From: Myxococcales bacterium
Lineage (GTDB): Bacteria; Myxococcota_A; Polyangia; Haliangiales; Haliangiaceae
Assembly: GCA_016716835.1 (NCBI GenBank)
Contig: JADJUW010000001.1
Coordinates: 3,004,001 to 3,068,000, forward strand
Direction of reading: 5' to 3'
Length of the DNA: 64,000 nt
Every line of letters begins with the position of its first letter. The first letter of the stretch is position 1. A model generated the notes under the pieces. It searched no databases. It saw only the letters and a program-made list of their open reading frames with translations, and had not been told where the DNA came from. This document shows, piece by piece, positions 54,142 to 62,212 of the stretch. Both the position numbers and the translations under genes were made by a program.

Positions 54142-54919
54142 ATGCCTGGCGGTAATTGCCGGCCGCCGCGGCAACTGTGTTTAAATTGCTTGGTGCATCG
54201 CGGCAGCTACCTCGCGATTAAGCGCGCCCTCGATATAGTCGGTGCCAGCGCCGGTCTCTGCCTTGGCGCCCCCGTGCTAGTCGGCATCGGGGTCGCGAGC
54301 GCGTGCAGCGGTGGCTGGCCGGTGCTGTTTACCCAACCGCGAGCTGGGCGGCACGGCGCCATCTTTCACATGATTAAGTTTCGCACCATGCGCGAGGCGT
54401 TTGATGAAACTGGCGCGCCGTTAGCTGATGCCGAGCGCTTGACCCCCCTTTGGCAGGTGGCTGCGTGCCTCAAGCCTCGACGAGTTGCCCGAATTGTGGA
54501 ACGTCCTGCGCGGCGAGATGAGCCTGGTTGGGCCGCGGCCGCTGTTGTCTAAATATCTAACACGCTACTCACCAGCCCAGGCGCGACGCCACGAGGTGCG
54601 GCCCGGCCTCACCGGGTGGGCGCAAATCAACGGCCGCAATGCGCTGTCGTGGGACGAGAAATTCGCCTTCGACATCTGGTACGTCGATCACGCGAGCCTC
54701 GCGCTCGATCTGAAGATCTTGTGGCGCACGGTGATGGCGGTGTTGCGGCGCCAAGGCCTTGCGAGCGGCGACGAGGCGACGATGAGCGAATTTATGGGGT
54801 CGACGGCGCCGATAGCCGAGTCTGATGCTGACGCCAAGCCTGCCACATCAAGACCGGCCACAGCGGGCCATGCCAATCACGCGTCCCAGCCAGAAACCCC
54901 TGCCAACGACGGCGAATAA
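54142..54919 (+). CDS. Monotopic phosphoglycosyl transferase (PglC/WcaJ C-domain type), frameshifted
   Basis: The enzyme that starts a glycan by moving a sugar-phosphate onto undecaprenyl phosphate. It has the re-entrant membrane helix (YLAIKRALDIVGASAGLCLG), VLFTQPRAGRHGAIFHMIKF with RTM, and in the +2-shifted second frame SLDELPELWNVLRGEMSLVG with PRPL, RPGLTGWAQINGRN and DIWYVDH. The frame changes in the C6T3 run at 54443..54451: one T less restores RLTPLGRWLRASSLDELPEL. True start may be GTG 54193. After SEFMGS the frame runs on into a low-complexity tail antisense to asnB. Full-length product 240-258 residues. Confidence 0.85.
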
Positions 54920-56732
54920 TTTCCGGCTGCAAAAATCCATCTTCGCGCAGGGCGCGCTCAAACAGCAGGCTTTCCGCCCAGTCCCGCAACGGGCCGCGCA
55001 GCCATGGAACGACCGGGATCATGAAACCCATCTTGGGGCGCTCGAATAGCCGCGGCGGCAACTGGCGTGCGAGCAGTTGCCGCATCACGAGCTTGCCGCG
55101 ATCGCCGGCAACCTTGGTCGCATACGGCAGGCGCCACGCCAGCTCGACGACGCGGTGATCGAGCAATGGCAGCCGCGTCTCAAGGCTGTTTGACATCGCC
55201 GCGCGGTCTACTTTGACCAGCAGGGCGTCGGCGAGATTTTGCACGGTGTCGACATACATAGCGCGTTCGGTGACATTGCCCCGCGCCAGGACGTCTTTGG
55301 TTAGCGGCATGATGCCCCGCGGCTCCGCGACATCCGGCACCACCCACTCGGGGTGATACCACAAGCTCATCAATAGCTCGTAGAAGGCGTCGAGATCAGC
55401 GGCGCTGGCGATATCAGTGCGGCGGCGCAGCCAATCAAGGGCGCGCCGATCTAGCGTAGCGGCGTCGCCATCGCGCGACACGGCGGCGACCAAGCGATCG
55501 GCGACAGTCGCGAGCGCACGTCGCCCCGGGAGGTCGTAGAAACGCGCCAGCTTGCGCAGTGTGGCATAGCGCGGATAGCCGGCAAGAATCTCGTCGCCGC
55601 CATCGCCGGTAAGCGCCACCGTGACGTGCTGCCGCGCCAACCGCGACACCAGCGTGGTTGGAATCTGCGAGGAATCGGCGAATGGTTCGTCGTAAATGGT
55701 TGGGAGCTGCGGAATCAGCGCGAGCGCGTCGGCTCCGGTTACGTGAAACTCCGTGTGATCAGTGCCCAAGCGCGTCGCGACCTCGCGCGCATACGCCGTC
55801 TCGTCGTAGCGCGCGCTGTCAAATCCGATCGAAAAGGTTTTGACCGGTCTCGTAGATTGCTGCTGCATCATCATCACCACAAGCGACGAATCGATGCCGC
55901 CCGACAAGAACGCACCCAGCGGCACGTCGGCGACCATCTGCTCGCCCACCGCGCGCGCCAGCTCGGCGCCAAACTGGTCAGCCGCGTCGTCGAGCGACAC
56001 CACCAGCGGCGCGGCGAGTCCGGCCTCGGCGACGTCGCGAAACGAATAGTACGACTGCGGCTCGGCGCCCCGTTGCGTCGGCGAGATACGCACCCACATC
56101 CCCTGCGGCAGCTTGTGAATGCCCTGGTAGATCGAACGCGGCGCGGGCACATAGCCATGCCGCATGAATTTCATCAGCGCGCCGCGATCGATATCGGCGG
56201 CAAACTGCGGATGCGCTTGCAGCGCCTTAAGCTCGGAGCCAAAGAGCAAAAGTGAACCACCACGCACCCAACCGTAGTAGAGCGGCTTTTCACCCATCCG
56301 ATCGCGCGCGAGATACAGCGCCCGCTCGGTAGCATCCCACACCGCAAGCGCGAACATGCCGCGCAACTTGGGCAAGGTGGCGACGAAGCCGTATTGCTCG
56401 ATACATGCGAGCAATACCTCGGTATCTGATCTGCCCCGAAAGCGATGGCCCTGCGCAGCAAGCGCCACACCAAGTTCGCGATGGTTGTAGATCTCGCCGT
56501 TAAACGCGATCGTGTAGCGGCCGCTCGCCGAGGCCATTGGCTGCTGTCCAAGCGGCGATAGATCTAGGATGGCAAGACGGCGAAAACCAAACGCGACGTG
56601 CGCGCCATCGCTCCACGTGCCGGCGTCGTCGGGACCGCGCGTCGCGATCGCTGCCGCCATACGCCCCGCTAGCTCTCGGGCCGGCGCAGCGGCCAGGCCG
56701 TCGGCGTCAAGAAGGCCCGTGATCCCGCACAT
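54792..56732 (-). CDS. asnB: Asparagine synthetase B-like amidotransferase of the polysaccharide locus
   Basis: A 646-residue glutamine-dependent amidotransferase. The N-terminal Ntn domain has the nucleophile Cys2 in MCGITGLLDADG and the FNGEIYNHRELGVALAAQG loop; the C-terminal ATP-pyrophosphatase domain has FLSGGIDSSLVVMMMQQ and LTGDGGDEILAGYPRYATL. In exopolysaccharide loci this class is thought to amidate uronic acid residues or act on a sugar donor, rather than make free asparagine. It follows the FG-GAP protein gene on the same strand and overlaps the 3' tail of the convergent phosphoglycosyl transferase. Confidence 0.92.
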   Translation of the reverse strand: MCGITGLLDADGLAAAPARELAGRMAAAIATRGPDDAGTWSDGAHVAFGFRRLAILDLSPLGQQPMASASGRYTIAFNGEIYNHRELGVALAAQGHRFRGRSDTEVLLACIEQYGFVATLPKLRGMFALAVWDATERALYLARDRMGEKPLYYGWVRGGSLLLFGSELKALQAHPQFAADIDRGALMKFMRHGYVPAPRSIYQGIHKLPQGMWVRISPTQRGAEPQSYYSFRDVAEAGLAAPLVVSLDDAADQFGAELARAVGEQMVADVPLGAFLSGGIDSSLVVMMMQQQSTRPVKTFSIGFDSARYDETAYAREVATRLGTDHTEFHVTGADALALIPQLPTIYDEPFADSSQIPTTLVSRLARQHVTVALTGDGGDEILAGYPRYATLRKLARFYDLPGRRALATVADRLVAAVSRDGDAATLDRRALDWLRRRTDIASAADLDAFYELLMSLWYHPEWVVPDVAEPRGIMPLTKDVLARGNVTERAMYVDTVQNLADALLVKVDRAAMSNSLETRLPLLDHRVVELAWRLPYATKVAGDRGKLVMRQLLARQLPPRLFERPKMGFMIPVVPWLRGPLRDWAESLLFERALREDGFLQPEIIRRRWQGFLAGTRDWHGPLWPVLMWQAWRQHQTRLSAPSTP

Positions 56733-56751
56733 GCACGACGTTCATACCATA

Positions 56752-59700
56752 TTATTGCGCGCGAGCCCGCCGTCGCCAGGCTCGCCGCCAAAGGCCGAGC
56801 ATGGCAAGTGCGCCCGCGATCGCTGCCGCGCTCCGATCGTCATTGCCCGCCTGGCAGCAACCACCCGTCGCCAACTCACCCGGGGGCGGAGGCGGCGCAA
56901 TTGGGGGCGGCACGTCGACATCGGTGTTGATCGTCACGCCATCGCTGACGGCGTCGGGCGAGGCGCGGCCGTCGGCGGCAATGGCGCGTACCGCGAAACG
57001 ATAGTTGCCGCCGTTTTGCAGCGGCAGGTCGGTTAGCGTAACGTTGGTGCCGGCGACGTTGAGCCAGCCGTCGACATTGGGTGCCGGCGAGCCCGCGGGC
57101 GCCGAGATAAACTCGCCATTGTGATCGGCGAGCGCTACTTGATAGCGAATGGCGCCAGGCACCGCGCTCCACGACGCCGCGAGGTCACCAGCTGTTTCTA
57201 AGTAGTCGACGTCGACGCCAAACGGCGCAAGCTGTGGCGCGAGATCCTCTACCAGGGCCGGCGAACCGATCGGCGCGTGCTTTAGGCCGTAGAGATATCC
57301 GTCAGCGACCGACACCACGATTTCATCGAGCCCATCGCCATCGGTGTCGCCAAAAGCGAGCGCGCCCACCGCGGTGTCAAATTCATAAGCGAACTGCAAA
57401 GCGCCGTTACACGGATTAACCGCATAAAGCCAGCCATCGCTCGAGCCGAGCACGGCGCTGGGCACGCCGGTCCCGGTGAGGTCTTTATGCACGTGCGCCG
57501 AGGTCAATTGACCTGCGCGCACGCCGGCGTCTGTCATGGCCTGGGCGGACGAAAACACCTGTCCTTCCGCCAACCATTGCACTTGCGGCGCGCGGGACGC
57601 ACCGCCGCTCCCCGCGCCATCGTCGCGATAGAGCGCCAGTTTGCCGCCATCTCGAACCGAGCCAGCGACGATAACGCTATCGATCGCGCCAGCGCCTCCG
57701 CTGCCCGACAGCCCATCGACGCCGGGGCACTGCGCAACCGCCGCATACGGAAACGGCAGATCGTCCTCGCTTGAGGTCCACCGCGTGGCTAGCGTTTCGT
57801 CGAGCGTGCGCAGCGGGTGCAAGCCGCCTTGCAACACCACAGAGGGCGTGCTTCCGCCACCAAGCGTCGTCCACATCGGCATGAAATACGCCATGATCAA
57901 AGGACCGCCCACCATCACTTCGACGCCGGTGCCGCCGTCAATGACGCGCGTGCCGTAGTGATGAATGATCGCGTCGTCGCGACCATCACCGGTGACGTCG
58001 GCCGCGGCAAATCCCGCCGGATTGCGATTCTCGCGGCCAAGCGTCTCGTATTGCCACATGATGGCGCCACTCGCGCCATCGAGCGCGGTCATGCGGACCA
58101 CGAGATCGCTACGCAGACCCCACTGCACCAAGGCATCGGCGACTCCATCGGTGTTGAGCTGAGCGGGCACAACATCGCCAAACACGTTGATGCCCCCGCC
58201 AAGGGTGCTTGACCAAATGGTGTTGCCCGTGGCGTCAAGGCGCATCACCTGTTCCGCATTCGGTGTCACCGAGCGATCGAGGCGACGGCACATCACGCCG
58301 GAGCCACCGCTGTTGGCGATGACGGCCGGCGACTTCGCATCGGGGACTTCCCACAGCAGCGCGGGCGGCCGCACCATCAGCGCCTCGCTGGCGCTGCTCG
58401 CCACCAACACACCTCGGCTATCGCTAACGACGATCGCGTCAGGCGAAGCGGCTCCGAGCAGGCCTACAACCGGCGCCATGGGCATGTGATTCCATCCGCC
58501 GTGATCGTAGTAGCTACCCGCCGGTGCACGCCATCGCGACGCGAGATTGGCCGTCAAGAGTCCATGCACGTAGCCATCGCTCGTGGTGACAATGAGGCGG
58601 GCTGGCGCGGCGGCCGGCGCCGTCGGAGCTGAACCGGGCGACCGCACATGTAAGGCGCCAATCGCACCCAGTTGCGCCGCGCCAAACGAGCGACTCGCAC
58701 GCACCACCGGCGCGGTCACCGGCACGTCGGCGACGTCATAAACGAACAGCGTCGTCGCGGCGGCGTCGGTCATCCATAGCTCGGGCAAGTCGTCACCCGT
58801 GATGTCAAAGGTCAGCGGTCGCGCGGCGGTGGTTTGGCGCGCGCGCAGCAGCCAGTCTTGGCTCATTGCGATGCGGCGATTTGCTAGCTTAAGCCAAGAC
58901 GTCACCGGCTCGGCACCGCCGCGGCTAAATCGCCAAAATCCGGCATCCTTGCCCGCTTGCGTCGCAATGAGCGCAAACGGTACTTCTCCGGCGGCAACGG
59001 GCGGTTGGCCTTCCAACCGCATCGGCACCAAGGCGGTCACCACGGCATCTGGGATCGCCGCAAGCACCGCGCCCGTATCTGCATCGAGCACATACGTCAC
59101 GAACTGCCCGCCCGCCAAGGTGCCGCTAATGACCACCTCGCGCGCGCCGTCGCCATCTAGATCGAGCAGCGAGTTCGGCGCCAGCGTCATGCCGCCGTCG
59201 ATCACGCCGGCATCAAAGAACCACACCACGTCCAGTCGCGCCGGGTCATCATTTGTCGCGGCTACATAGGCGAGGCGGAATACGCGATGTCCATGCCCAG
59301 CGGTGGCCAGTTGGCTCGAATGCGCACAAAGCAAATCGCGCGGCGCGCCCGAGCTCTGCTGATCTGGTGGCACCGGCTCGCATTGCGCGAGGCCCAGCCA
59401 TGCCGACAAGGGTGCCGTTGCCGCCATGGGCGCCGCCGCGTCGCTCGGCGCAAACATAGACCAGGTGTCAAAATCGGCAAGATTGCCCTCGAGCAGGCCA
59501 TTTCCGTCGAAATCGTCAACAACAAGTGAGGTGCCACCGCCGCAATAAGCGTGTGGCAACTCCGCCATGATCGCAGCATTGGTGAGCCCCGAAGCGAAGT
59601 CGTAGATGTAGCCGGTGTTGCCGCTATTGAGCCCGCAGCAATAACATTCTTGGATCCACAGCTCGGTGGACCCGTCGCCATTAAAATCTGCGGCCCGGAC

Positions 59701-60222
59701 GGCGCCAATAGTTCCCATCTCGCCAAATGGCTCGGCCCACAGCACGGTACCGTTTCCTGGCCGCAACAAGTAGACTTGGGCGCTCGATGCAACCGCGACT
59801 TGAACATCACCGTTGCCATCAAAATCCGCGATCGCGATAACATTGGTTAACTCGAGATTGGCCGAACGCCAGGAGACGTCACCAGAGGCATCAAACTTGA
59901 CGAGACGGCCGGCGGCGACGACGTAGGCAACGACCACGTCATCGGTCGCGTCACCGTTGCCATCAAGCGGGCCCGGCTCAAAGGCCGTGAGCAATTGCTG
60001 CGATCCAACCCGGCCACCAAGAAATTGTCTCCAATACGGCGCCGGTGAGGTGATGTTGCTGACGCCGTTCGCGGCGCCAGTACGCGCGGCGTCGTGGCGG
60101 GCCATTGGCCAATCGGCATTGGCGATGCGGGTGCCGAAAACCAACAACGCCATCATAGCGAGCGAGGGCCACGATCTTGCGCTCCACTCGAGCATCGACC
60201 GTATTGGCCGCATTTGCCTCAT
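56752..60222 (-). CDS. Large FG-GAP/VCBS-repeat protein with FN3 domain and MYXO-CTERM-like tail
   Basis: A 1156-residue secreted protein. Signal peptide (SLAMMALLVFGTRIANADWP) precedes many calcium-type beta-propeller repeats (DGNGDATDDVVVAYVV, DFDGNGDVQVAVASS, DFNGDGSTELWIQECYCCG, DTDGDGLDEIVVSVADG). An FN3-like domain lies near residue 1060 (AAGDLAASWSAVPGAIRYQVAL). The end has a Pro-rich stretch, TGGCCQAGNDDRS, a hydrophobic helix and RRAWRRRARAQ, the MYXO-CTERM layout. It is likely a surface protein. Placed in the polysaccharide locus upstream of asnB. Confidence 0.88.
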   Translation of the reverse strand: MRQMRPIRSMLEWSARSWPSLAMMALLVFGTRIANADWPMARHDAARTGAANGVSNITSPAPYWRQFLGGRVGSQQLLTAFEPGPLDGNGDATDDVVVAYVVAAGRLVKFDASGDVSWRSANLELTNVIAIADFDGNGDVQVAVASSAQVYLLRPGNGTVLWAEPFGEMGTIGAVRAADFNGDGSTELWIQECYCCGLNSGNTGYIYDFASGLTNAAIMAELPHAYCGGGTSLVVDDFDGNGLLEGNLADFDTWSMFAPSDAAAPMAATAPLSAWLGLAQCEPVPPDQQSSGAPRDLLCAHSSQLATAGHGHRVFRLAYVAATNDDPARLDVVWFFDAGVIDGGMTLAPNSLLDLDGDGAREVVISGTLAGGQFVTYVLDADTGAVLAAIPDAVVTALVPMRLEGQPPVAAGEVPFALIATQAGKDAGFWRFSRGGAEPVTSWLKLANRRIAMSQDWLLRARQTTAARPLTFDITGDDLPELWMTDAAATTLFVYDVADVPVTAPVVRASRSFGAAQLGAIGALHVRSPGSAPTAPAAAPARLIVTTSDGYVHGLLTANLASRWRAPAGSYYDHGGWNHMPMAPVVGLLGAASPDAIVVSDSRGVLVASSASEALMVRPPALLWEVPDAKSPAVIANSGGSGVMCRRLDRSVTPNAEQVMRLDATGNTIWSSTLGGGINVFGDVVPAQLNTDGVADALVQWGLRSDLVVRMTALDGASGAIMWQYETLGRENRNPAGFAAADVTGDGRDDAIIHHYGTRVIDGGTGVEVMVGGPLIMAYFMPMWTTLGGGSTPSVVLQGGLHPLRTLDETLATRWTSSEDDLPFPYAAVAQCPGVDGLSGSGGAGAIDSVIVAGSVRDGGKLALYRDDGAGSGGASRAPQVQWLAEGQVFSSAQAMTDAGVRAGQLTSAHVHKDLTGTGVPSAVLGSSDGWLYAVNPCNGALQFAYEFDTAVGALAFGDTDGDGLDEIVVSVADGYLYGLKHAPIGSPALVEDLAPQLAPFGVDVDYLETAGDLAASWSAVPGAIRYQVALADHNGEFISAPAGSPAPNVDGWLNVAGTNVTLTDLPLQNGGNYRFAVRAIAADGRASPDAVSDGVTINTDVDVPPPIAPPPPPGELATGGCCQAGNDDRSAAAIAGALAMLGLWRRAWRRRARAQ

Positions 60223-60231
60223 AACGGCACC

Positions 60232-60885
60232 TTAGCGCACGATCGGACGCGCCGGCGTGCCAATCGCCGTGCACCCCGGCGGCACATGCTTGACGACCGT
60301 CGCACCAGCGCCCACAACGGACCACGCACCCACATGTGCGGTTGGAATCACAACGGCTCCGGTACCGAGGTCACAGCCCTCATGCAGGTACGCTCCGCCC
60401 GAGACCATTACGCCTGGGGCTAGCGTTACGTAATCCTCAAGGACCACATCGTGCGCGACGTTGACGTGCACGTTGACGGTACAAAACGCGCCCATGCGAA
60501 CATCGACGGTGATGGTGCTGAGCGGACAAATGATCGTGCCGCGGCCAAGCGATACGCCTTCGCCCACAAGGGCCGTGTGATGCACCAAGACCGGCCACGC
60601 CAACGGCGCGGCGGCGAGCCTTTGGACAATTGCGCGTTTGGCCGTGGGATTTCCAATTGCTAGCACGGCCCCAAGCCCACCACGGCGCGACGCCTCTTGG
60701 GCTAGCCAGGCGACGTCGCCAAGCACAGCGGTGCCATGCACTAATGTGCCATGCTTGGCCGAATCGTCATCGACAAATCCAATCACGTTGAGTGGGTCGG
60801 CAAAGGGCGCTTGCGCCGTCTGCTCGCGAGCCCACTGCAGGGCCTCGCGTCCCATCCCACCGACGCCGATGATCACTACGTCCAT
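60232..60885 (-). CDS. PglD/NeuD-type sugar N(O)-acetyltransferase
   Basis: A 217-residue enzyme with an N-terminal Rossmann-like PglD_N domain (MDVVIIGVGGMGREALQWAR, VIGFVDDDSAKHGTLVHGTA) and a C-terminal left-handed beta-helix of hexapeptide repeats (GEGVSLGRGTIICPLSTITV, GAFCTVNVHVNVAHDVVLED with the catalytic His). It uses acetyl-CoA to acetylate an amino-sugar nucleotide or glycan. ATG 60885 gives the family N-terminus; it follows the GT4 gene by 14 bases. Confidence 0.92.
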   Translation of the reverse strand: MDVVIIGVGGMGREALQWAREQTAQAPFADPLNVIGFVDDDSAKHGTLVHGTAVLGDVAWLAQEASRRGGLGAVLAIGNPTAKRAIVQRLAAAPLAWPVLVHHTALVGEGVSLGRGTIICPLSTITVDVRMGAFCTVNVHVNVAHDVVLEDYVTLAPGVMVSGGAYLHEGCDLGTGAVVIPTAHVGAWSVVGAGATVVKHVPPGCTAIGTPARPIVR

Positions 60886-60899
60886 GGCGCGACGATACC

Positions 60900-62072
60900 T
60901 TATTTGATTGCCGCCGCGCGGAGCGCCCGCCAAAACGCCAAAAGCCGCGCATCGCGGGCACTTTGTTCAAACGGCAGGGCATAGGCGCGATTGCGCGTCG
61001 CCTGCTGCTGCCGCAACCAAGGCGCGGCACCCCACGCATCCAGCCGGCTGGCTAAAGCCATCGCGTCGCCTACGGGCACCAAGGCCTCCTCGCCCAGCAC
61101 CTCCGGCACGCCCCCCACTGGCGTTGCGATGCACGGCAGGCCGACCGCCATTGCTTCCAGCAAGACGCGCGGCATGCCCTCAGTGCGCGACGGCAGCACG
61201 AATAATTCATGCTGGGCCAGCGCGCCGTGCACCGCGGCGCCCGACGGCAGCGCGCCACGCCACCGTACGCGCGTGCCGAGACCTAGCGTAAGCGCTAGAT
61301 GCTCGTATTGTGCGCGCAAGAGCCCGTCGCCCACCACGGTTAACGTGTGCGCCGCGGCCGCCATCGCGAGCGCGCGCAGCAGCACGTCGAGGCCCTTGTA
61401 CTCCCGATCGAGCATGCCGACAAAAATAAGCGCCATGGCTGGCCCCGCGCCTTGTGGCGGTGGCGGCGCACCCCACAGCTCGGCTGGCAAATCCAAATCT
61501 GACGCCGAAAAAGTTGGTTTAGCGGCATTTGGCGGATACCGCCGCTGCAGCGCCTCAGCCGTCACATAGAGCGTTGCATCGGCGCGCGCGACGAGCCATG
61601 ACAAGTGCCGCGCCAACATGGGGGCCGCCACGGCACCGGCCATTCCGGCCGACCGCAGCGACTGCTGCGGATCACCAACCACCTGCACGCCAAGCGCCCG
61701 AGCACGCGGTACCAGCGGCGTCATCAGCAGCGGCACCACGCCGGGCGCGCGGAACAACAGCGCGGCTGGTTGCTCGAATGCCTCACGCGCCGCGCGTACC
61801 ACCGCCGCGACCACGCCCGGCTGCAGCAAGCTTGCGCCGCGCACACTCGGTAAAAGACACGCACGCACGCCTGGACCGGTGACTCGAAGTTGAGTCGCTG
61901 TCGCAGCTTGATCTGCGGCCGACCCGCCCCGCTCGCCACTGCGCGCGATGACGACGACGTCTGAAAATACCTCTAGATAGCGAGACCAAAAATCATAGCC
62001 GTACAGCGCGTCGGCAAACACCCCTTCCGAAGTGTGCGTGAAGTGGTATTCCGACGTAATAACCAGGCGCAT
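60900..62072 (-). CDS. GT4-family glycosyltransferase
   Basis: A 390-residue GT-B enzyme. The N-terminus MRLVITSEYHFTHTSEGVFA, the donor-domain AMALIFVGMLDREYKGLDVL and LTVVGDGLLRAQYEHLA, and the block LFVLPSRTEGMPRVLLEAMAVGLP with the E-x7-E pattern define the family. ATG 62072 is chosen; the upstream frame lacks conservation. First gene of the minus-strand run that continues with pglD-like, FG-GAP protein and asnB. It is divergent from the Wzz/BY-kinase gene. Confidence 0.9.
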   Translation of the reverse strand: MRLVITSEYHFTHTSEGVFADALYGYDFWSRYLEVFSDVVVIARSGERGGSAADQAATATQLRVTGPGVRACLLPSVRGASLLQPGVVAAVVRAAREAFEQPAALLFRAPGVVPLLMTPLVPRARALGVQVVGDPQQSLRSAGMAGAVAAPMLARHLSWLVARADATLYVTAEALQRRYPPNAAKPTFSASDLDLPAELWGAPPPPQGAGPAMALIFVGMLDREYKGLDVLLRALAMAAAAHTLTVVGDGLLRAQYEHLALTLGLGTRVRWRGALPSGAAVHGALAQHELFVLPSRTEGMPRVLLEAMAVGLPCIATPVGGVPEVLGEEALVPVGDAMALASRLDAWGAAPWLRQQQATRNRAYALPFEQSARDARLLAFWRALRAAAIK

Positions 62073-62212
62073 GGCGACCGCGTTTGCGCGCAGGTGACAA
62101 CCCAGCACGTGCCCATATCATACTATGAACATTGAGGATTTACGCAATTCTCATGCTAGAGTTCACTCCAATGCGGCCGCTGCCCGGCGGGACGTGTTAG
62201 GAAAGAGTTATC

